Shown piece after piece: positions 25,899-35,430 of a DNA stretch of 64,000 nt. Position numbers and translations under genes: made by a program. This DNA is from Malania oleifera. Taxonomy: Eukaryota > Streptophyta > Magnoliopsida > Santalales > Ximeniaceae. The notes beneath the pieces were generated by a model. It worked only from the letters and a program-made list of their open reading frames with translations. It had not been told where the DNA came from and did not search any database. Location: contig NC_080418.1 of assembly GCF_029873635.1 (NCBI RefSeq), positions 10,802,062-10,866,061 on the forward strand. The letters are read 5' to 3'. Each line of letters opens with the position of its first letter. Within the stretch, counting starts at the first letter, position 1.

Positions 25899-27821
25899 CA
25901 CTGTTTATGCTCAGTAGTACAGTATTAATGCTCGTTGGATGGGCACATGGCAGTGGCCCTGTGCAGCTTGAGTTACTGAGTTGTAAATTATTTATAAGTA
26001 TATTTTAAATAAAAAATAAAATAAAATACCCAAAAAATATTATGCCTCACCTTGTCAAGGGTAAAATGCCTGACCTTATGCCTTCGCCTTCTAAAACACT
26101 GATTGGATATGAGTGTTCTACAGAAGTGCCTGACTCAGAACTCTTAATGCCTAAGAACCTTATGTTTCCTAGGCTGCTGTGTTGCTACTACTGGCCAAGC
26201 ATGCTTTGCGTGCTCAAATATCTTGTTTTACACTTAACTTTGTATTTGTGGTCATACTGTGGGATCATTTCTACCCTTCAGCATCTTATATAATATATCT
26301 TTGGATGATTACCTAATTTGAGCCTCCATGATTAGAGATTCCATTATTTTTATGAATATATAATTCAGGATTTGCATGTTTATTTTATTTTCAATGTTTT
26401 TTTTTTTTTTTTAAGTTCAATATGATCAAGAAATTTTGTTTCTATAATTGTAAAAGCTTTAGTCACGTTTTGGATTTTGTGGAGGTGGATAAAAAGCTCT
26501 GGATTTTGTTTCTTGCAGATCAGCTTCCAAGAGTTCAAAAACAAGCTTCTGGAACCAGGTTTAGTCGATCACATAGTTGTTTCTAATAAATCAGTGGCTA
26601 AAGTGTATGTAAGAAGCTCACCACGCACTCAGACAAGTGATGAAGTTGTCCAAAGACCTGATGGTACCCCTGCAAAAGGAAATGCAAGCCATTATAAGTA
26701 CTATTTCAATATTGGAAGTGTCGAATCATTTGAGGAGAAGTTAGAAGAAGCCCAAGAAGCACTAGGCATAGATTCTCATGATTATGTTCCTGTCACATAT
26801 GTCTCAGAAATGGTTTGGTACCATGAATTAATGAGATTTGCTCCAACACTCCTGCTCCTGGGAACCCTTTACTACATGGGTCGGAGAATGCAAGGCGGAT
26901 TAGGTGTTGGTGGTGGTGGGGGAAAGGGTGGCCGTGGAATATTTAACATAGGTAAAGCCCATGTTACTAAAGTGGATAAGAATTCCAAGAACAAGGTTAG
27001 CGTTCCATTTCCTTGATCAAGTAGGCCGTATTTTTTGCTGCATCTAGCTGTTCACAGTGCAACCCTATTTGCCTTTTTCACCAGCCCTTAAAATTATAAA
27101 ATTGTTCTTTAGCATTATTTTTGTTGCAAAATGTTGCTCAAAAACTGGATTTTGGTTTGTATTTTGGTTGGTTTAGGTATTTTTCAGAGATGTTGCTGGA
27201 TGTGATGAGGCAAAGCAGGAAATTATGGAGTTTGTGCATTTCCTCAAGAACCCTAAGAAATATGAGGATCTGGGAGCAAAAATTCCTAAAGGCGCTCTTT
27301 TGGTGGGTCCCCCAGGCACAGGAAAGACCCTTCTTGCAAAAGCAACTGCAGGGGAGTCTGGTGTGCCTTTCCTGTCCATATCTGGTTCAGATTTCATGGA
27401 AATGTTTGTTGGTGTTGGACCGTCCAGGGTCAGAAATTTGTTTCAGGAAGCTAGGCAGTGTGCACCTAGTATAATATTTATTGATGAGATTGATGCAATT
27501 GGTCGAGCAAGGGGACGTGGGGGCTTTTCAGGTGCCAATGATGAGCGTGAAAGTACCCTTAATCAGTTGCTTGTTGAAATGGATGGGTTTGGAACTACTT
27601 CTGGAGTTGTTGTGCTTGCTGGCACTAATAGGCCTGATATTTTAGACAAGGCTCTATTGAGGCCCGGTCGATTTGATCGCCAAATTAGCATTGATAAACC
27701 TGATATTAAAGGCCGTGATCAGATATTTCGAATTTACTTGAAAAGGATCAAACTTGATCATGAGCCATCTTATTACTCTCAGAGACTTGCAGCCCTCACC
27801 CCTGGATTTGCTGGGGCAGAC

Positions 27822-27856
<35 letters not shown>

Positions 27857-30054
27857 AGCGAGGTCTGAGGGGACTCAGGTCAAGATGGAACATTTTGAGG
27901 CTGCTATAGATAGGATAATTGGTGGTCTGGAGAAGAAGAATAAGGTAAATCATTCATTACATTATATGATCTCTATTTTCCACTGAGTTTCAGTTCTTGT
28001 TGTCACCATTTCCTTATGCTGATATCTCTGGTACACAGTGTTTACATGATTCATACTAAATGACTGTAAAGGCATTGAAATATGCTAATGTAAAAAGGAA
28101 AATTAAAAATGAGAATCTTGCAACTAGCATTTTCTTTTTTATGTTATTTGCATGCTGCTTAGCTGTTATTTGTTCTTTGTAGATTTATAAGATGCCAGCC
28201 GATTTTATTTTTTTTTTTTAAAATTGTTTTAATCAATGTGAGCATAGGGATTACATTCTCTGGCAAGGAGTTTTAGCATATGAAATCTATATACAAAAGG
28301 CATAACTCAAAAACATTTCTTAGTTATTCCATTGTGTATGGTCCTTAAGTTTTGTTTGTGCAATGTTTTGCCACTTTTCATTGATTCATCTATTTTCCGT
28401 CCCCTTTTTACTTTTGAGATATGAAATCTGTTAAATGCTGGTTTGTTAAGCAGGTGATAAGCAAGCTGGAACGCCGGACTGTTGCTTACCATGAATCAGG
28501 CCATGCTGTTTCTGGCTGGTTCTTGGAACATGCAGAACCGTTGTTAAAAGTGACGATAGTGCCTCGTGGTACAGCTGCTCTCGGGTTTGCCCAGTATGTT
28601 CCTAATGAAAATCTTCTCATGACCAAGGAGCAGCTTTTTGACATGACATGCATGACTCTCGGCGGTCGAGCATCTGAACAGGTAGCTTTAATATTTTTAA
28701 CTCTTTGAACCTATTTGGATAGGAATAAATTGGGAAAAGATATACCTTTTGATGTGTGATCTGCCAAGCTTTTGGCTGCCCAATTTCTGTTCAAAGTGCA
28801 ACGTAGTTTTCCGACGCTCACGCCTGCTCACCTTTGTACCAAATTGACACAGCTAGAGAAAGGGAACTTCTAAACTAAGAAATAAATATGGCAGGTTGTC
28901 ATGGTCCCACATTGGATGTGTACTAGGGAAGTCTTGGACTTACAAGGAAGGTTTGGGTTCCAACTAAGGCACTTTTATAGGACAAACCTGTGAGACTAGT
29001 AGGCCAAAGGGGACAATATGTTACCGGATTTGGGCCCAAAATCGTTACATCTGGTATCAGAGCCTCCCTAGGGGTACTATCATGTGAATGGATCTGCCCT
29101 GGGGATACTATCATGTGAGTGAATCTACCCTAGGGGTGCTATTATGCGAGTGGATCCTACACAGAGATGTAAGCCCTTTTGGCATGGATGTCAAAGGTCC
29201 GATGAGAGGGTCTGTCGCATTCGCACATCGGATGTGTACTAGAGATATCACGCTAACAAAGATGTCAAAAATTGGATGGGAGAGTCACGAACTCACATCA
29301 GATGTGTAATAGGGAAAATCACGCTGATGAGAACGTTAGAGATTAGACAGGAGAGCCTATTATGGTCTCACCTCGGATGTATATGAGGGGAGATCTTGAG
29401 CTTATAAGGAGGGTTTAGGTTCTAACTAAGTGAGGTGCCTTTTATAGGACAAATCTGTGAGGCCAATGGGCCAAAGCTGACAATATCTCATCGGAGTTGG
29501 GCCCAGCACTGTTAAATAGGTGTTGGGATGATATTTTGTAGTTGTGTTAATTGCAATGCTTTCTGTGACTGCAGGTTTTGCTAGGGAAAATCTCAACGGG
29601 TGCCCAAAATGACTTGGAGAAGGTGACCAAGATGACATACGCCCAAGTGGCAGTGTATGGTTTCAGCGACAAGGTGGGTCTTCTCTCTTTCCCCCAGAGA
29701 GAAGATTCCTTGGAGATGACCAAACCCTACAGCAGCAAAACGGGGGCTATAATTGATGGTGAAGTACGAGAATGGGTGGGCAAGGCATATGAACGCACAG
29801 TCCAATTGATAGAGGAGCACAAAGAGCAAGTGGCACAGATTGCGGAGCTGTTGCTTGAGAAGGAAGTTCTTCACCAAGATGACTTGGTCCGAGTCTTGGG
29901 TGAGAGGCCATTCAAGTCCAGCGAGCTCACAAACTATGATAGATTCAAGCTAGGGTTTCAGGAAGAAAATGAGAAGCAAGGGGCTACCCCAGATGGCGGG
30001 GTTGTGGAGGATGATGGGTCGTCGCCCATAGAACCAGAGGTTGTCCCTACTTGA
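7134..30054 (+). CDS. FTSH10: Mitochondrial FtsH-type AAA+ zinc metalloprotease
   Basis: Coding exons: 7134-7184, 7296-7539, 7643-7720, 22974-23107, 26519-26995, 27177-27944, 28454-28681, 29575-30054. All junctions are GT-AG, the frame is kept throughout, and the product is 819 residues, close to Arabidopsis FTSH10/FTSH3. The protein begins [14 protein letters not shown], an Arg/Ser-rich mitochondrial presequence; the RRFFSS stretch near residue 90 looks like the end of the presequence. Membrane spans lie at about 145-163 and 274-290. Walker A is GPPGTGKT (372-379) and Walker B ends FIDE (about 429-432), followed by the arginine-finger region (RPGRFDR). The zinc site is HESGH (597-601) with the third ligand Asp about 673 (GAQND). 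m-AAA proteases of this type form ATP-driven hexamers in the inner mitochondrial membrane that degrade or mature membrane proteins (family knowledge). FTSH3 and FTSH10 are paralogues, so the symbol is approximate. No lesion is seen. Intron 3 is about 15.25 kb. Confidence 0.96.
7800..9205 (+). mobile_element. Heavily decayed RTE-type LINE
   Basis: Short translated stretches match the better copy at 17301-19071 in the same order. Near 7840-7960 the frame reads [20 protein letters not shown] against [19 protein letters not shown]; near 7985-8110 it reads [19 protein letters not shown] against [19 protein letters not shown]. The 3' end near 9150-9200 again has a text like 'tgattca...cccagtgagact' followed by GTAGTAGTTG repeats. 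Many frameshifts and stops, several internal losses. Same strand as FTSH. Confidence 0.75.
10010..10335. repeat. Foldback (long inverted repeat) element with internal subrepeats
   Basis: The ends are GGGTAAAAGAC (10010-10020) and GTCTTTTACCC (10325-10335). Both arms of about 150 bp carry diverged tandem units of the type 'gacctctcctgaggtttcaa', in opposite orientation in the two arms. No coding capacity. Likely a non-autonomous DNA transposon. A target duplication is not clear. Confidence 0.7.
10496..12294 (-). repeat. 3' LTR of the 10.5-16.8 kb element
   Basis: Minus strand TGTTGGCC (12294) to ATTTCA (10496), about 1.8 kb. The TATA box (minus) is at 11472-11479. Upstream of it, at 11.6-11.86 kb, are repeated units like CAGTCGTCTGTCA (plus sense). 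Near-identical to 14933-16762. Confidence 0.93.
12295..12310 (-). other. Polypurine tract
   Basis: The minus strand reads AAAAAGGGGGAGAT directly before the LTR start, as expected for the plus-strand primer of reverse transcription. Confidence 0.85.
12587..13871 (-). pseudogene. Extra reading frame downstream of pol in the LTR element
   Basis: The region codes for a protein starting [18 protein letters not shown], followed by a globular part ([18 protein letters not shown]), a second globular part ([20 protein letters not shown]), and an acidic Glu-rich C-terminus after a coiled-coil-like stretch. Its layout and several motifs match the extra region at 56.8-58.2 kb in the other copia element. 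It resembles proteins usually labelled 'putative plant transposon protein'; function unknown. Treated as a broken relic. The CTT repeats at 12.64-12.71 kb encode the acidic run. Confidence 0.7.
14040..14175 (-). repeat. Internal copy of the LTR motif array, upstream of the extra reading frame
   Basis: At least five units like CAGTCGTTTGTCA / CAGTCGGCTGTCA (plus sense) lie between the pol remnant and the extra reading frame. The same motif forms the array upstream of the LTR TATA box at 11.6-11.86 and 16.03-16.3 kb. Between the array and the ATG near 13852 the minus strand has TA-rich boxes and then a CT-rich stretch like a leader. Confidence 0.75.
14196..14855 (-). pseudogene. Copia pol remnant: end of reverse transcriptase and RNase H
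   Basis: The minus frame carries the characteristic copia C-terminal block ([72 protein letters not shown]). It begins almost directly after the primer-binding site. Confidence 0.92.
14919..14930 (-). other. Primer-binding site (initiator Met tRNA)
   Basis: The minus strand reads TGGTATCAGAGC two bases inside the LTR end at 14933. Confidence 0.93.
14933..16762 (-). repeat. 5' LTR of the 10.5-16.8 kb element
   Basis: Minus strand TGTTGGCC (16762) to ATTTCA (14933), about 1.83 kb, near-identical to the 3' LTR. A minus TATA box lies near 15.89 kb, with the motif array upstream at 16.03-16.3 kb. Confidence 0.93.
16841..19813. mobile_element. TIR-flanked segment carrying a LINE insertion
   Basis: The left end CATAGTAGTCAAAGG (16841) and the right end CTTTGACTACTATG (to 19813) are inverted copies. 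Both are followed inward by GC-rich text of the 'gcgcacctcaggc' kind. Without the LINE and one target copy the element would be about 1.2 kb, with no coding capacity seen, so it is a non-autonomous DNA transposon. Flanks CATGTTAT and CATGGTAAT resemble each other but are not an exact target duplication. Superfamily not assigned. Confidence 0.55.
17301..19071 (+). mobile_element. RTE-clade LINE, 5'-truncated, with 17-bp target duplication
   Basis: A perfect 17-bp direct repeat TTTTAATCTCAACCATC flanks it (17284-17300 and 19072-19088). The frame from 17311 encodes a non-LTR reverse transcriptase: [50 protein letters not shown], then the catalytic [10 protein letters not shown] at about 18.27 kb, then the C-terminal part [10 protein letters not shown]. 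The same frame is interrupted by a TAG at 18190-18192, where QGPA is followed by SPYLFA, and ends in a stop at 18844-18846 before the usual C-terminus; another stop follows near 18934. The endonuclease domain is missing. The 3' end has the plant RTE signature (CCCCACTTAGTGGGACTAAG and a TTG-repeat tail). It is dead, but younger than the copy at 7.8-9.2 kb. Confidence 0.93.
19815..21380 (+). mobile_element. Decayed Ty1/copia fragment, plus strand
   Basis: A primer-site-like TGGTAATCAGAGC lies near 19816-19828. Around 20.79-20.85 kb the frame reads [13 protein letters not shown], the copia protease, followed by [12 protein letters not shown] and, near 21.29-21.36 kb, [16 protein letters not shown], the pre-integrase zinc-binding region. 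LTRs are not recognisable. Very old, many breaks. Confidence 0.7.
21460..21750 (+). mobile_element. Possible 3' end of an L1-type LINE
   Basis: The text ending 'tgaggacttccagtcctat...cttaatatatg', followed by an A-rich tract with interspersed T (21720-21750), resembles the 3' UTR of plant L1-type LINEs. No protein domain is preserved in it. Low certainty. Confidence 0.35.
22063..22341 (-). pseudogene. LINE remnant: zf-RVT domain
   Basis: The minus frame reads [20 protein letters not shown] followed by WQLVRG, the signature of the zinc-binding domain downstream of reverse transcriptase in plant L1-type LINEs (W-W/K-PPK-FxWR pattern). Only this domain is left; no RT is found next to it. Confidence 0.6.
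23068..23500 (+). repeat. Tandem duplication of the end of FTSH exon 4 and its donor
   Basis: The sequence from about 23068 (TTCCTTTCATCATTTTC, inside exon 4) through the donor at 23107/23108 and about 160 bp of intron is repeated from about 23285. The copy has the same CTCGTGAACA text and a second CAG/GTAAGC donor at 23333/23334. The copies differ at many positions, so the event is old. The copy has no obvious acceptor of its own, so it is probably silent; use of the second donor would extend exon 4 into non-coding sequence. Confidence 0.8.
24565..24624. repeat. (TC)n(AC)n compound microsatellite
   Basis: About 40 bp of TC followed by eight AC units in FTSH intron 4. Confidence 0.95.
24735..25855. 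repeat. Diverged tandem duplication of about 550 bp in FTSH intron 4
   Basis: About 24735-25300 and about 25320-25855 share the same order of text: 'gatggcctgaag', 'cttttacaaaattcct', 'agtatagatgcttt', 'ctgaaatttattttctta', 'gcttgacttgctttg', and a GC-richer end 'gaggtgc...cttgag'. The copies have many differences and small gaps. No coding sequence. Confidence 0.75.
25857..25894. repeat. (AG)n microsatellite
   Basis: About 19 AG units in FTSH intron 4, directly after the second copy of the 550-bp duplication. Confidence 0.95.
28897..29516 (+). mobile_element. TRIM (miniature LTR retrotransposon) in FTSH intron 7
   Basis: A first terminal repeat of 153 bp (28897-29049) starts TGTCATGGTCCCACATTGG and ends GTTACA. 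It is followed two bases later by the primer-binding site TGGTATCAGAGC (29052-29063). A second, diverged repeat lies at about 29358-29516. The interior of about 300 bp has no coding capacity. Flanks CAGGT and TAGGT fit a 5-bp target duplication with one mismatch. Size and parts are those of TRIM elements. Same strand as FTSH. Confidence 0.85.
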
Positions 30055-31371
30055 ATACTTGGGGAGTACATTGTTTGTATTTTGTACATGAGATGAATTG
30101 TTTTTATTATTAATTTTTTAATGTTTTCCTTCAGGACATGCAAATCTTGTATAATTGACATTATTTTTTATAAGAATTTCTAGAGCATTATAGATTTATG
30201 GAATGAACACTGATCTTGGGATATTGTCACACTGACATCATGTGAATATTGGAAGTAAAGAAGAGTGCTTAGTTTCCATGACAATAAATGTAAGAAAATG
30301 TCTTAAGAAAAATATAGCATTAGTTGGATTGTTCAAGGCTTTGTTCATAGTCCATTGTGACAATCTTGTGGTACTTTATGATTTGTTCATGCATTTTTGC
30401 TGCTGCTGATGGACATGCTTTTTTATTTCATTCTATTTCATCATGCTTTTTTATTTCATTCCACTAAATATGCAGGGAATGGATTTGAAAAGAATAAAAT
30501 AAAGTTAAAAGGAATGGAATGAAACTTTTCACTTGATTTCTCAACCAATAGTTAATACATGTTCTGTATAATTGATCAATCATACAATATTATATTGGTA
30601 TTCATACCCTTCTTGTTCAAGTATTATTTTGATTGGCAGTTAATTTTACATTGATCTTAGCTTGCTAATTTGTCCCATAAACTGGGCGTAAAACATTACA
30701 TGTGGGATCGCTCGAGTTTGCAAATCTACTGTATGATTTATATACTAGAATCTTTTCTTAATTAATTTCTACTTAACTTTAAAATGGTAGGTACAATTTC
30801 TAAATTTCTTGCAAGTTTAAACCATAAGCCTTAAAAACTATTTAAGGTTTATAGTCTTTACATTCTATATTTTCCGGACTACATACTTTTTGTCTACTTA
30901 TAGTGACCAAGCTCCTCGTAACTTTCTAATTACTACCGACAACCTCTGAAAAAACTACAACCTACCTCCACACTTCTTATAATCGTTCAATTTTCTACAA
31001 CTTTTAACTACCTATGACCTTACAACCCATAGTCAACAATCTTTAGGGCATTGCTTTGGCCACTTTTCTTTTACGAGGAAGCCCACATACCTAGGTTACA
31101 CTATGAGAGATCAAACGTATCACATCTATATCTCATGATCAAATGTATCACATCTATATCTCATTTTGTATCCTATCCCTTTCGAGATTCAAACACAAGG
31201 CCTCAAATATAAAAGTCTTTTAAGTTTTAATCACTATTTGTTGTATTCATTTAAGTTGAGTTGGAACATGACCTCCATATATTATGGTTCAATTCTCATG
31301 TTAGTAAAATTAAAATCTCGAGATTAATAATCATGTCACGAATCTATTAGTGGGGACAATTAGTTGCATAG
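30055..31371. other. FTSH 3' flank and spacer
   Basis: The 3' UTR follows the stop; T-rich text with TTTATTATTAATTTTT near 30100 could serve polyadenylation. A 28-bp near-perfect tandem duplication (GATCAAAYGTATCACATC...) lies at about 31108-31164. No gene seen. Confidence 0.5.
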
Positions 31372-31777
31372 TGTAATAGTCTTGGACCCGATTCCAATGA
31401 AGTATTGTCCGCATTGGCCCCCAACCTCACAGATTTGTCCTATAAAAGGTGTCTCATACAGTTTGAGCCCAAATCAATCTTATAATTCAAAGATTTTCCT
31501 AATACACATCAGATGTGAGATTGTGACATTATTCTTCTTCTAATCTCTAACGTCTTTATTAGATTGTCTCCAAGTAAGGTCCCACATGATAGCACCTCCA
31601 AGGTGATTATGATACCAAATGTAACGATTTTAGGAGCAACTTCGATGAGATATTGTCCGTTTTGATCCTCTGGTCTCACGAATTTGTCTTAAAAAAGGCA
31701 TCTCATATAACTGGAGTCCAAACCAACCTAATAAACTCAAGATTTTCCTAATACACAGCCGATATGAAATTGTGACA
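31372..31777 (-). mobile_element. Second TRIM copy, minus strand
   Basis: Two terminal repeats of about 157 bp (31620-31777 and 31372-31528, minus order) lie around a short interior. The minus strand has a primer-site-like TGGTATCA (31617-31610) three bases inside the first repeat. The repeats share text with the TRIM at 28.9 kb (GACAATAT..., 'tataaaaggtgtctcat' in plus sense). No matching target duplication is visible. Confidence 0.8.
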
Positions 31778-32560
31778 CAGCCTAATCAAAATTTCTAATT
31801 CCATCATTATCATGAAAATATCATAAGTTGTTGGTGAACATGATAAGAAACCCTAAACGTATGACATTTACTTACAACCCAAACTTGGGTAGGTTTTAGT
31901 TACTTAAATTAATGATAATTTCATCTCACAAAAGTCGGCTAGGAGTGAGAAAAAAAATATTGTCACAGACGTGTGCACATGTCATGTTTATTTAATTTGA
32001 ACCCTTTGCATTATAGCTTTGATTTATGCAAGGGAACGAACTTAAGTGTGCAATTCACACATGTATATGAGCTAGTTTAAATTAAAATATTGAAAATTTT
32101 CGAAAAAAAAAAAAAAAAAAAGAGAGAGAGGGAAATGCAATGAGGCAAAAAATAGAGTGGGGATGGATTTGGGTTTGGGGAAGTGACTTGATTTGAATAT
32201 AGCATAAATAATAGCTTTTTGTTTTTTCAGTCATTATAATTATAATAAATGGTTATTTGGCAAATCATAAAGGATTTGTTTTTGGCATTTGGGTTTGTTG
32301 TTTTTTGTTTTTTGAAAATAATTTTTATGGCAGTCGTGTTCATCTTCAATCACAAATTTAATATAATCATAGAGTAGAAGCACATGGTGTGTTGAATGGT
32401 CCATGGAGACGTTCGAACCGACGTGGGCCGGGCGTTGTTAATGTTGCAGAGACCGGTCCACACGCACCCATGGACCAACCTCCTAACGCCCATACCACTA
32501 GATCACCACGTGGCACGTTATTATTGGTTCATGACGTGACGAATCGACATTTTTAAAAAG
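31778..32560. other. Spacer, no gene seen
   Basis: AT-rich up to about 32380, then GC-richer text that includes CATGACGTGACG near 32530, probably distal promoter of the next gene. An A-tract followed by (AG)n lies at 32102-32130. Confidence 0.45.
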
Positions 32561-32690
32561 GGTTCTAGAGAGGTAGGTTTACGATTATAGCAGAGAGAAA
32601 GGAGAGTCTGTGCCTGACTTTCCTCTCCTGTATCGTTTTTCCCAGATCAAAGTTCAACTGCTTTAATTTCCATTTTTCCCAGCTCGCGTC

Positions 32691-32822
32691 GCTATTTAAA
32701 CCTTTCCCTTTCCCACTCTCTTCTTCGTTCAATTCTTCTTCATTTCCCATTTCTCTGATCTCTCTCTCCCTCCCTCCCTCCCTCCCTCTCTGTCTTTTGA
32801 TCATATTGGCCATTCTGATCAG
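32691..32822 (+). promoter_or_regulatory. Promoter and leader exon of the HAD-phosphatase gene
   Basis: A TATA-like TATTTAAA at 32693-32700 is followed by a strongly CT-rich leader (TCCCTCCC repeats at 32766-32790). The leader appears to end at a good splice donor, CAG/GTAAGTTT (32822/32823). The acceptor is probably shortly before the start codon (about 33606), giving a 5'-UTR intron of about 780 bp. Confidence 0.6.
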
Positions 32823-33620
32823 GTAAGTTTGATGTTTTGTTTTCTGTTTACATTTTGATTTGGATGTTTGTGATTAGACAGTGAGGTGTTTGCCGTTGTT
32901 ATATTTATTTTTCTGGGTAATGGCGATCCAACGTTTTGGGCATTTTTGGGCGTAAAACTTACCTGATTTGCTGTATATTGTATGTTGAAGCTATAGAGGA
33001 ATGATCTTGAGGTACTGTTTACTTGCTTGAATGAGGTTTTGGGTACCTTTCCCAAATTGTGAATTTGTTCCCCTCTTTTTCCTCGTTTTCCCAAATTCAT
33101 CCTTATCCATATTTGCTCATTTTGATGTTGAAAGTCGTGATTTTTGGGGAGAGTTTTTGTGTCTGTGAATTTCCCATTTTTGGCATTATTGTTGCGTTAA
33201 TTTACGGAAGCTTCTTTGGTTGTTTGAGGGTTGAATGCTGATTTTCATTTTAGTGAATTTTAGTTTTTTGCCAACACTATTTTTTGGCGATACTATCCAG
33301 AAAGTCGCTGTAGGGTAAATGAAGTTGAGAGTCATTGGTTATAAATTTCATCATAATGGATGTATTAGGACTTTTATTATAAAATTTTAAAATTTCCTTG
33401 TCAAATTTCTTTGGATTTAAGGTACTTTTTTGCTCATGAACTTTCTAAATGGAAATTTTCCTATCAGTGCTATCATTCATTTTGTGTTTATTTATCAAAT
33501 TTATGCTTTTGAAGTAATAGAATTCAGTTCATAACATCAAATATGCATTACATTTGAGTTTGCACTTTTATTTTTATCCTTATTTACTTTCAATTGTTGT
33601 ATGAAGTTTCTTGGATCGAA

Positions 33621-35430
33621 ATGGATTACCAAACCCGATACCAAGAGGATAATTCGCAGCCGCGATATGAATGCCTTCTCTTTGGTAAGCATTTTTTTTG
33701 CTTTGGTCATTTTTTACCCCAAATCTTTTTAGTGCTCGCAAAATGGACTTGCAACAAGTTTTTCCTTTTTAACTTATAATTCAGATGTAGATGATACCCT
33801 TTATCCCCTGAGCTCTGGTTTGTCAACCCAATGCACCAAGAATATAGAAGGTAACTACTGATACATGATTGCTATGTGAATTTTCTTCTTTATTGTTTTT
33901 CTCACAATAATGGCAATTTTTTGGCTGCTGTTGTTTAGATTATCTGGTTCAGAAGCTGGGTGTGGAGAAGAATAAGGTTTCTGACTTCAATCATAATCTT
34001 TACAAGAATTATGGGACAACGTTGGCTGGTCTCAGGGTACAGCTTTTGATAATATTCCTTTTGTTCAAAATCTTACTAAATTCTTAGCATTAGATCATGA
34101 GATAGAAGAATCTGTTATTTAATCATGCTTTTTTCTCCAGGCCATCGGCTATAAGGTCAACCATGAAGACTACCACCGGTATCCATACCTAGCCTAACCC
34201 GAATTACCTTTTTTGTTTCCTTGATTGTGTCTGATCTTTTACATGGAGAGTTCATGATCCCCACTGTTTCTTTGGTTTTGCAGCTTTGCTCATGGGAGAT
34301 TACCCTATGATAAGATGCTAAAACCTGACCCAATCCTCCACAGTCTTCTTCTTAGCCTGCCCATTCGGAAAGTTGTAGGTCTCTTTGGTCCCATTTGTGG
34401 ATGGTTTAGTGTTGAAGCTTTCATATGTGAGGATGTATTTTTTTTGTCTTTCTAAAACAGATTTTTTCAAATTCGGACGAGGCCCATGTGGCTAAAGTTC
34501 TTAGAAGGCTTGGATTGGAAGGCTGTTTTGAAGGGATCATATGCTTTGAGACTCTAAATCCATCTGATGGAAGCAACACTACAAATGGTGTGGATGGCTA
34601 TCTGAACGGAGAAAGCGTGAGACGAGGCAAGATTTCCGGAACTGGAATTTTTGACAGTGGACATCTTTCTCAGCCTAATGCTGGTTCAGGACTTACACCA
34701 ACTCCAATCATCTGCAAACCCTTTCAAAATGCATTTGAACAAGCTTTTGAGATGGCTAATATCAACCCTCAAAGAACAGTAAGATAATCTAAGCTTCTTT
34801 TGGGGCCGTTTGTTGATATATTGATTAGAAACAAGGACTATTGCATTACATGTTGCACAAAATTTTTCTAAGATGGCATATAGTCATAGAATTTGTATGC
34901 AAGAGTTCATGTGGACAGCTAAATTGGCCCTAACCTGAGGAAACCTTCCATCTATATGTAACCAGCTGATTCTGAATATCTAATTTCACCATACAATCTT
35001 CTTTGACGGTTCATTGGTTTTTCTGAGCAGTTTTCGTGTTAATTTTTTCCCACCATTTTTACACTATTTTCTTATGTCAATATATTTATTTTTCAGTAAA
35101 AATAACACAAATTGTACTGCATTTGCAGCTGTTTTTTGATGATAGCAGTCAAAATATAGAGACCGGGAAGCTTTTGGGCCTCCACACTGTCTTGGTAAGC
35201 TAGATTGAGTTGGATGATGATTGAAATTCCTGCGTGAAGTTTTGCTAATTGCTGTATCAATTGGGCGCATGCAGGTGGGCACTTCCCAAAGAACAAAAGG
35301 TGCAGATTATGCTTTAGAGAGCATCCACAATATCAGGGAAGCATTGCCAGAACTCTGGGAAGCCAGTGAAAACACAGAAACTGGCAGGTACCCAGAAAAG
35401 ATTGCAATAGAAACATCAGTGATAGCTTAG
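33621..35430 (+). CDS. HAD-superfamily pyrimidine 5'-nucleotidase-like protein
   Basis: Coding exons: 33621-33684, 33785-33850, 33939-34036, 34141-34178, 34284-34374, 34461-34778, 35129-35194, 35275-35430. All are GT-AG, in frame, 298 residues. HAD motif I is DVDDT (Asp22 nucleophile, Asp24 acid/base), motif II is in IFSNSD (Ser122), motif III is Lys205 (ICKPF), motif IV is DD at 229-230 (LFFDDS). The whole chain resembles the Arabidopsis haloacid-dehalogenase-like family related to yeast SDT1 pyrimidine 5'-nucleotidase (YECLLFDVDDTLYPLSSG, NYGTTLAGLRAIGY, KGADYALESIHN). It is probably a soluble Mg-dependent phosphatase acting on nucleoside monophosphates or a related metabolite; the true substrate is not shown by sequence. 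A Gly/Asn-rich insert (about residues 150-195) separates motifs II and III. The start is chosen because the next upstream in-frame codons lack ATG. Intact. It converges with UFD1. Confidence 0.94.

Noticed and set aside
26042-26293. 83-codon frame in FTSH intron 4
   Set aside because: Lies within an intron, with no domain or conservation visible; part of repeat-derived DNA.
27121-27474. Alternative frame over FTSH exon 6
   Set aside because: Out of frame with the AAA+ domain, which is read without a break in the other frame.
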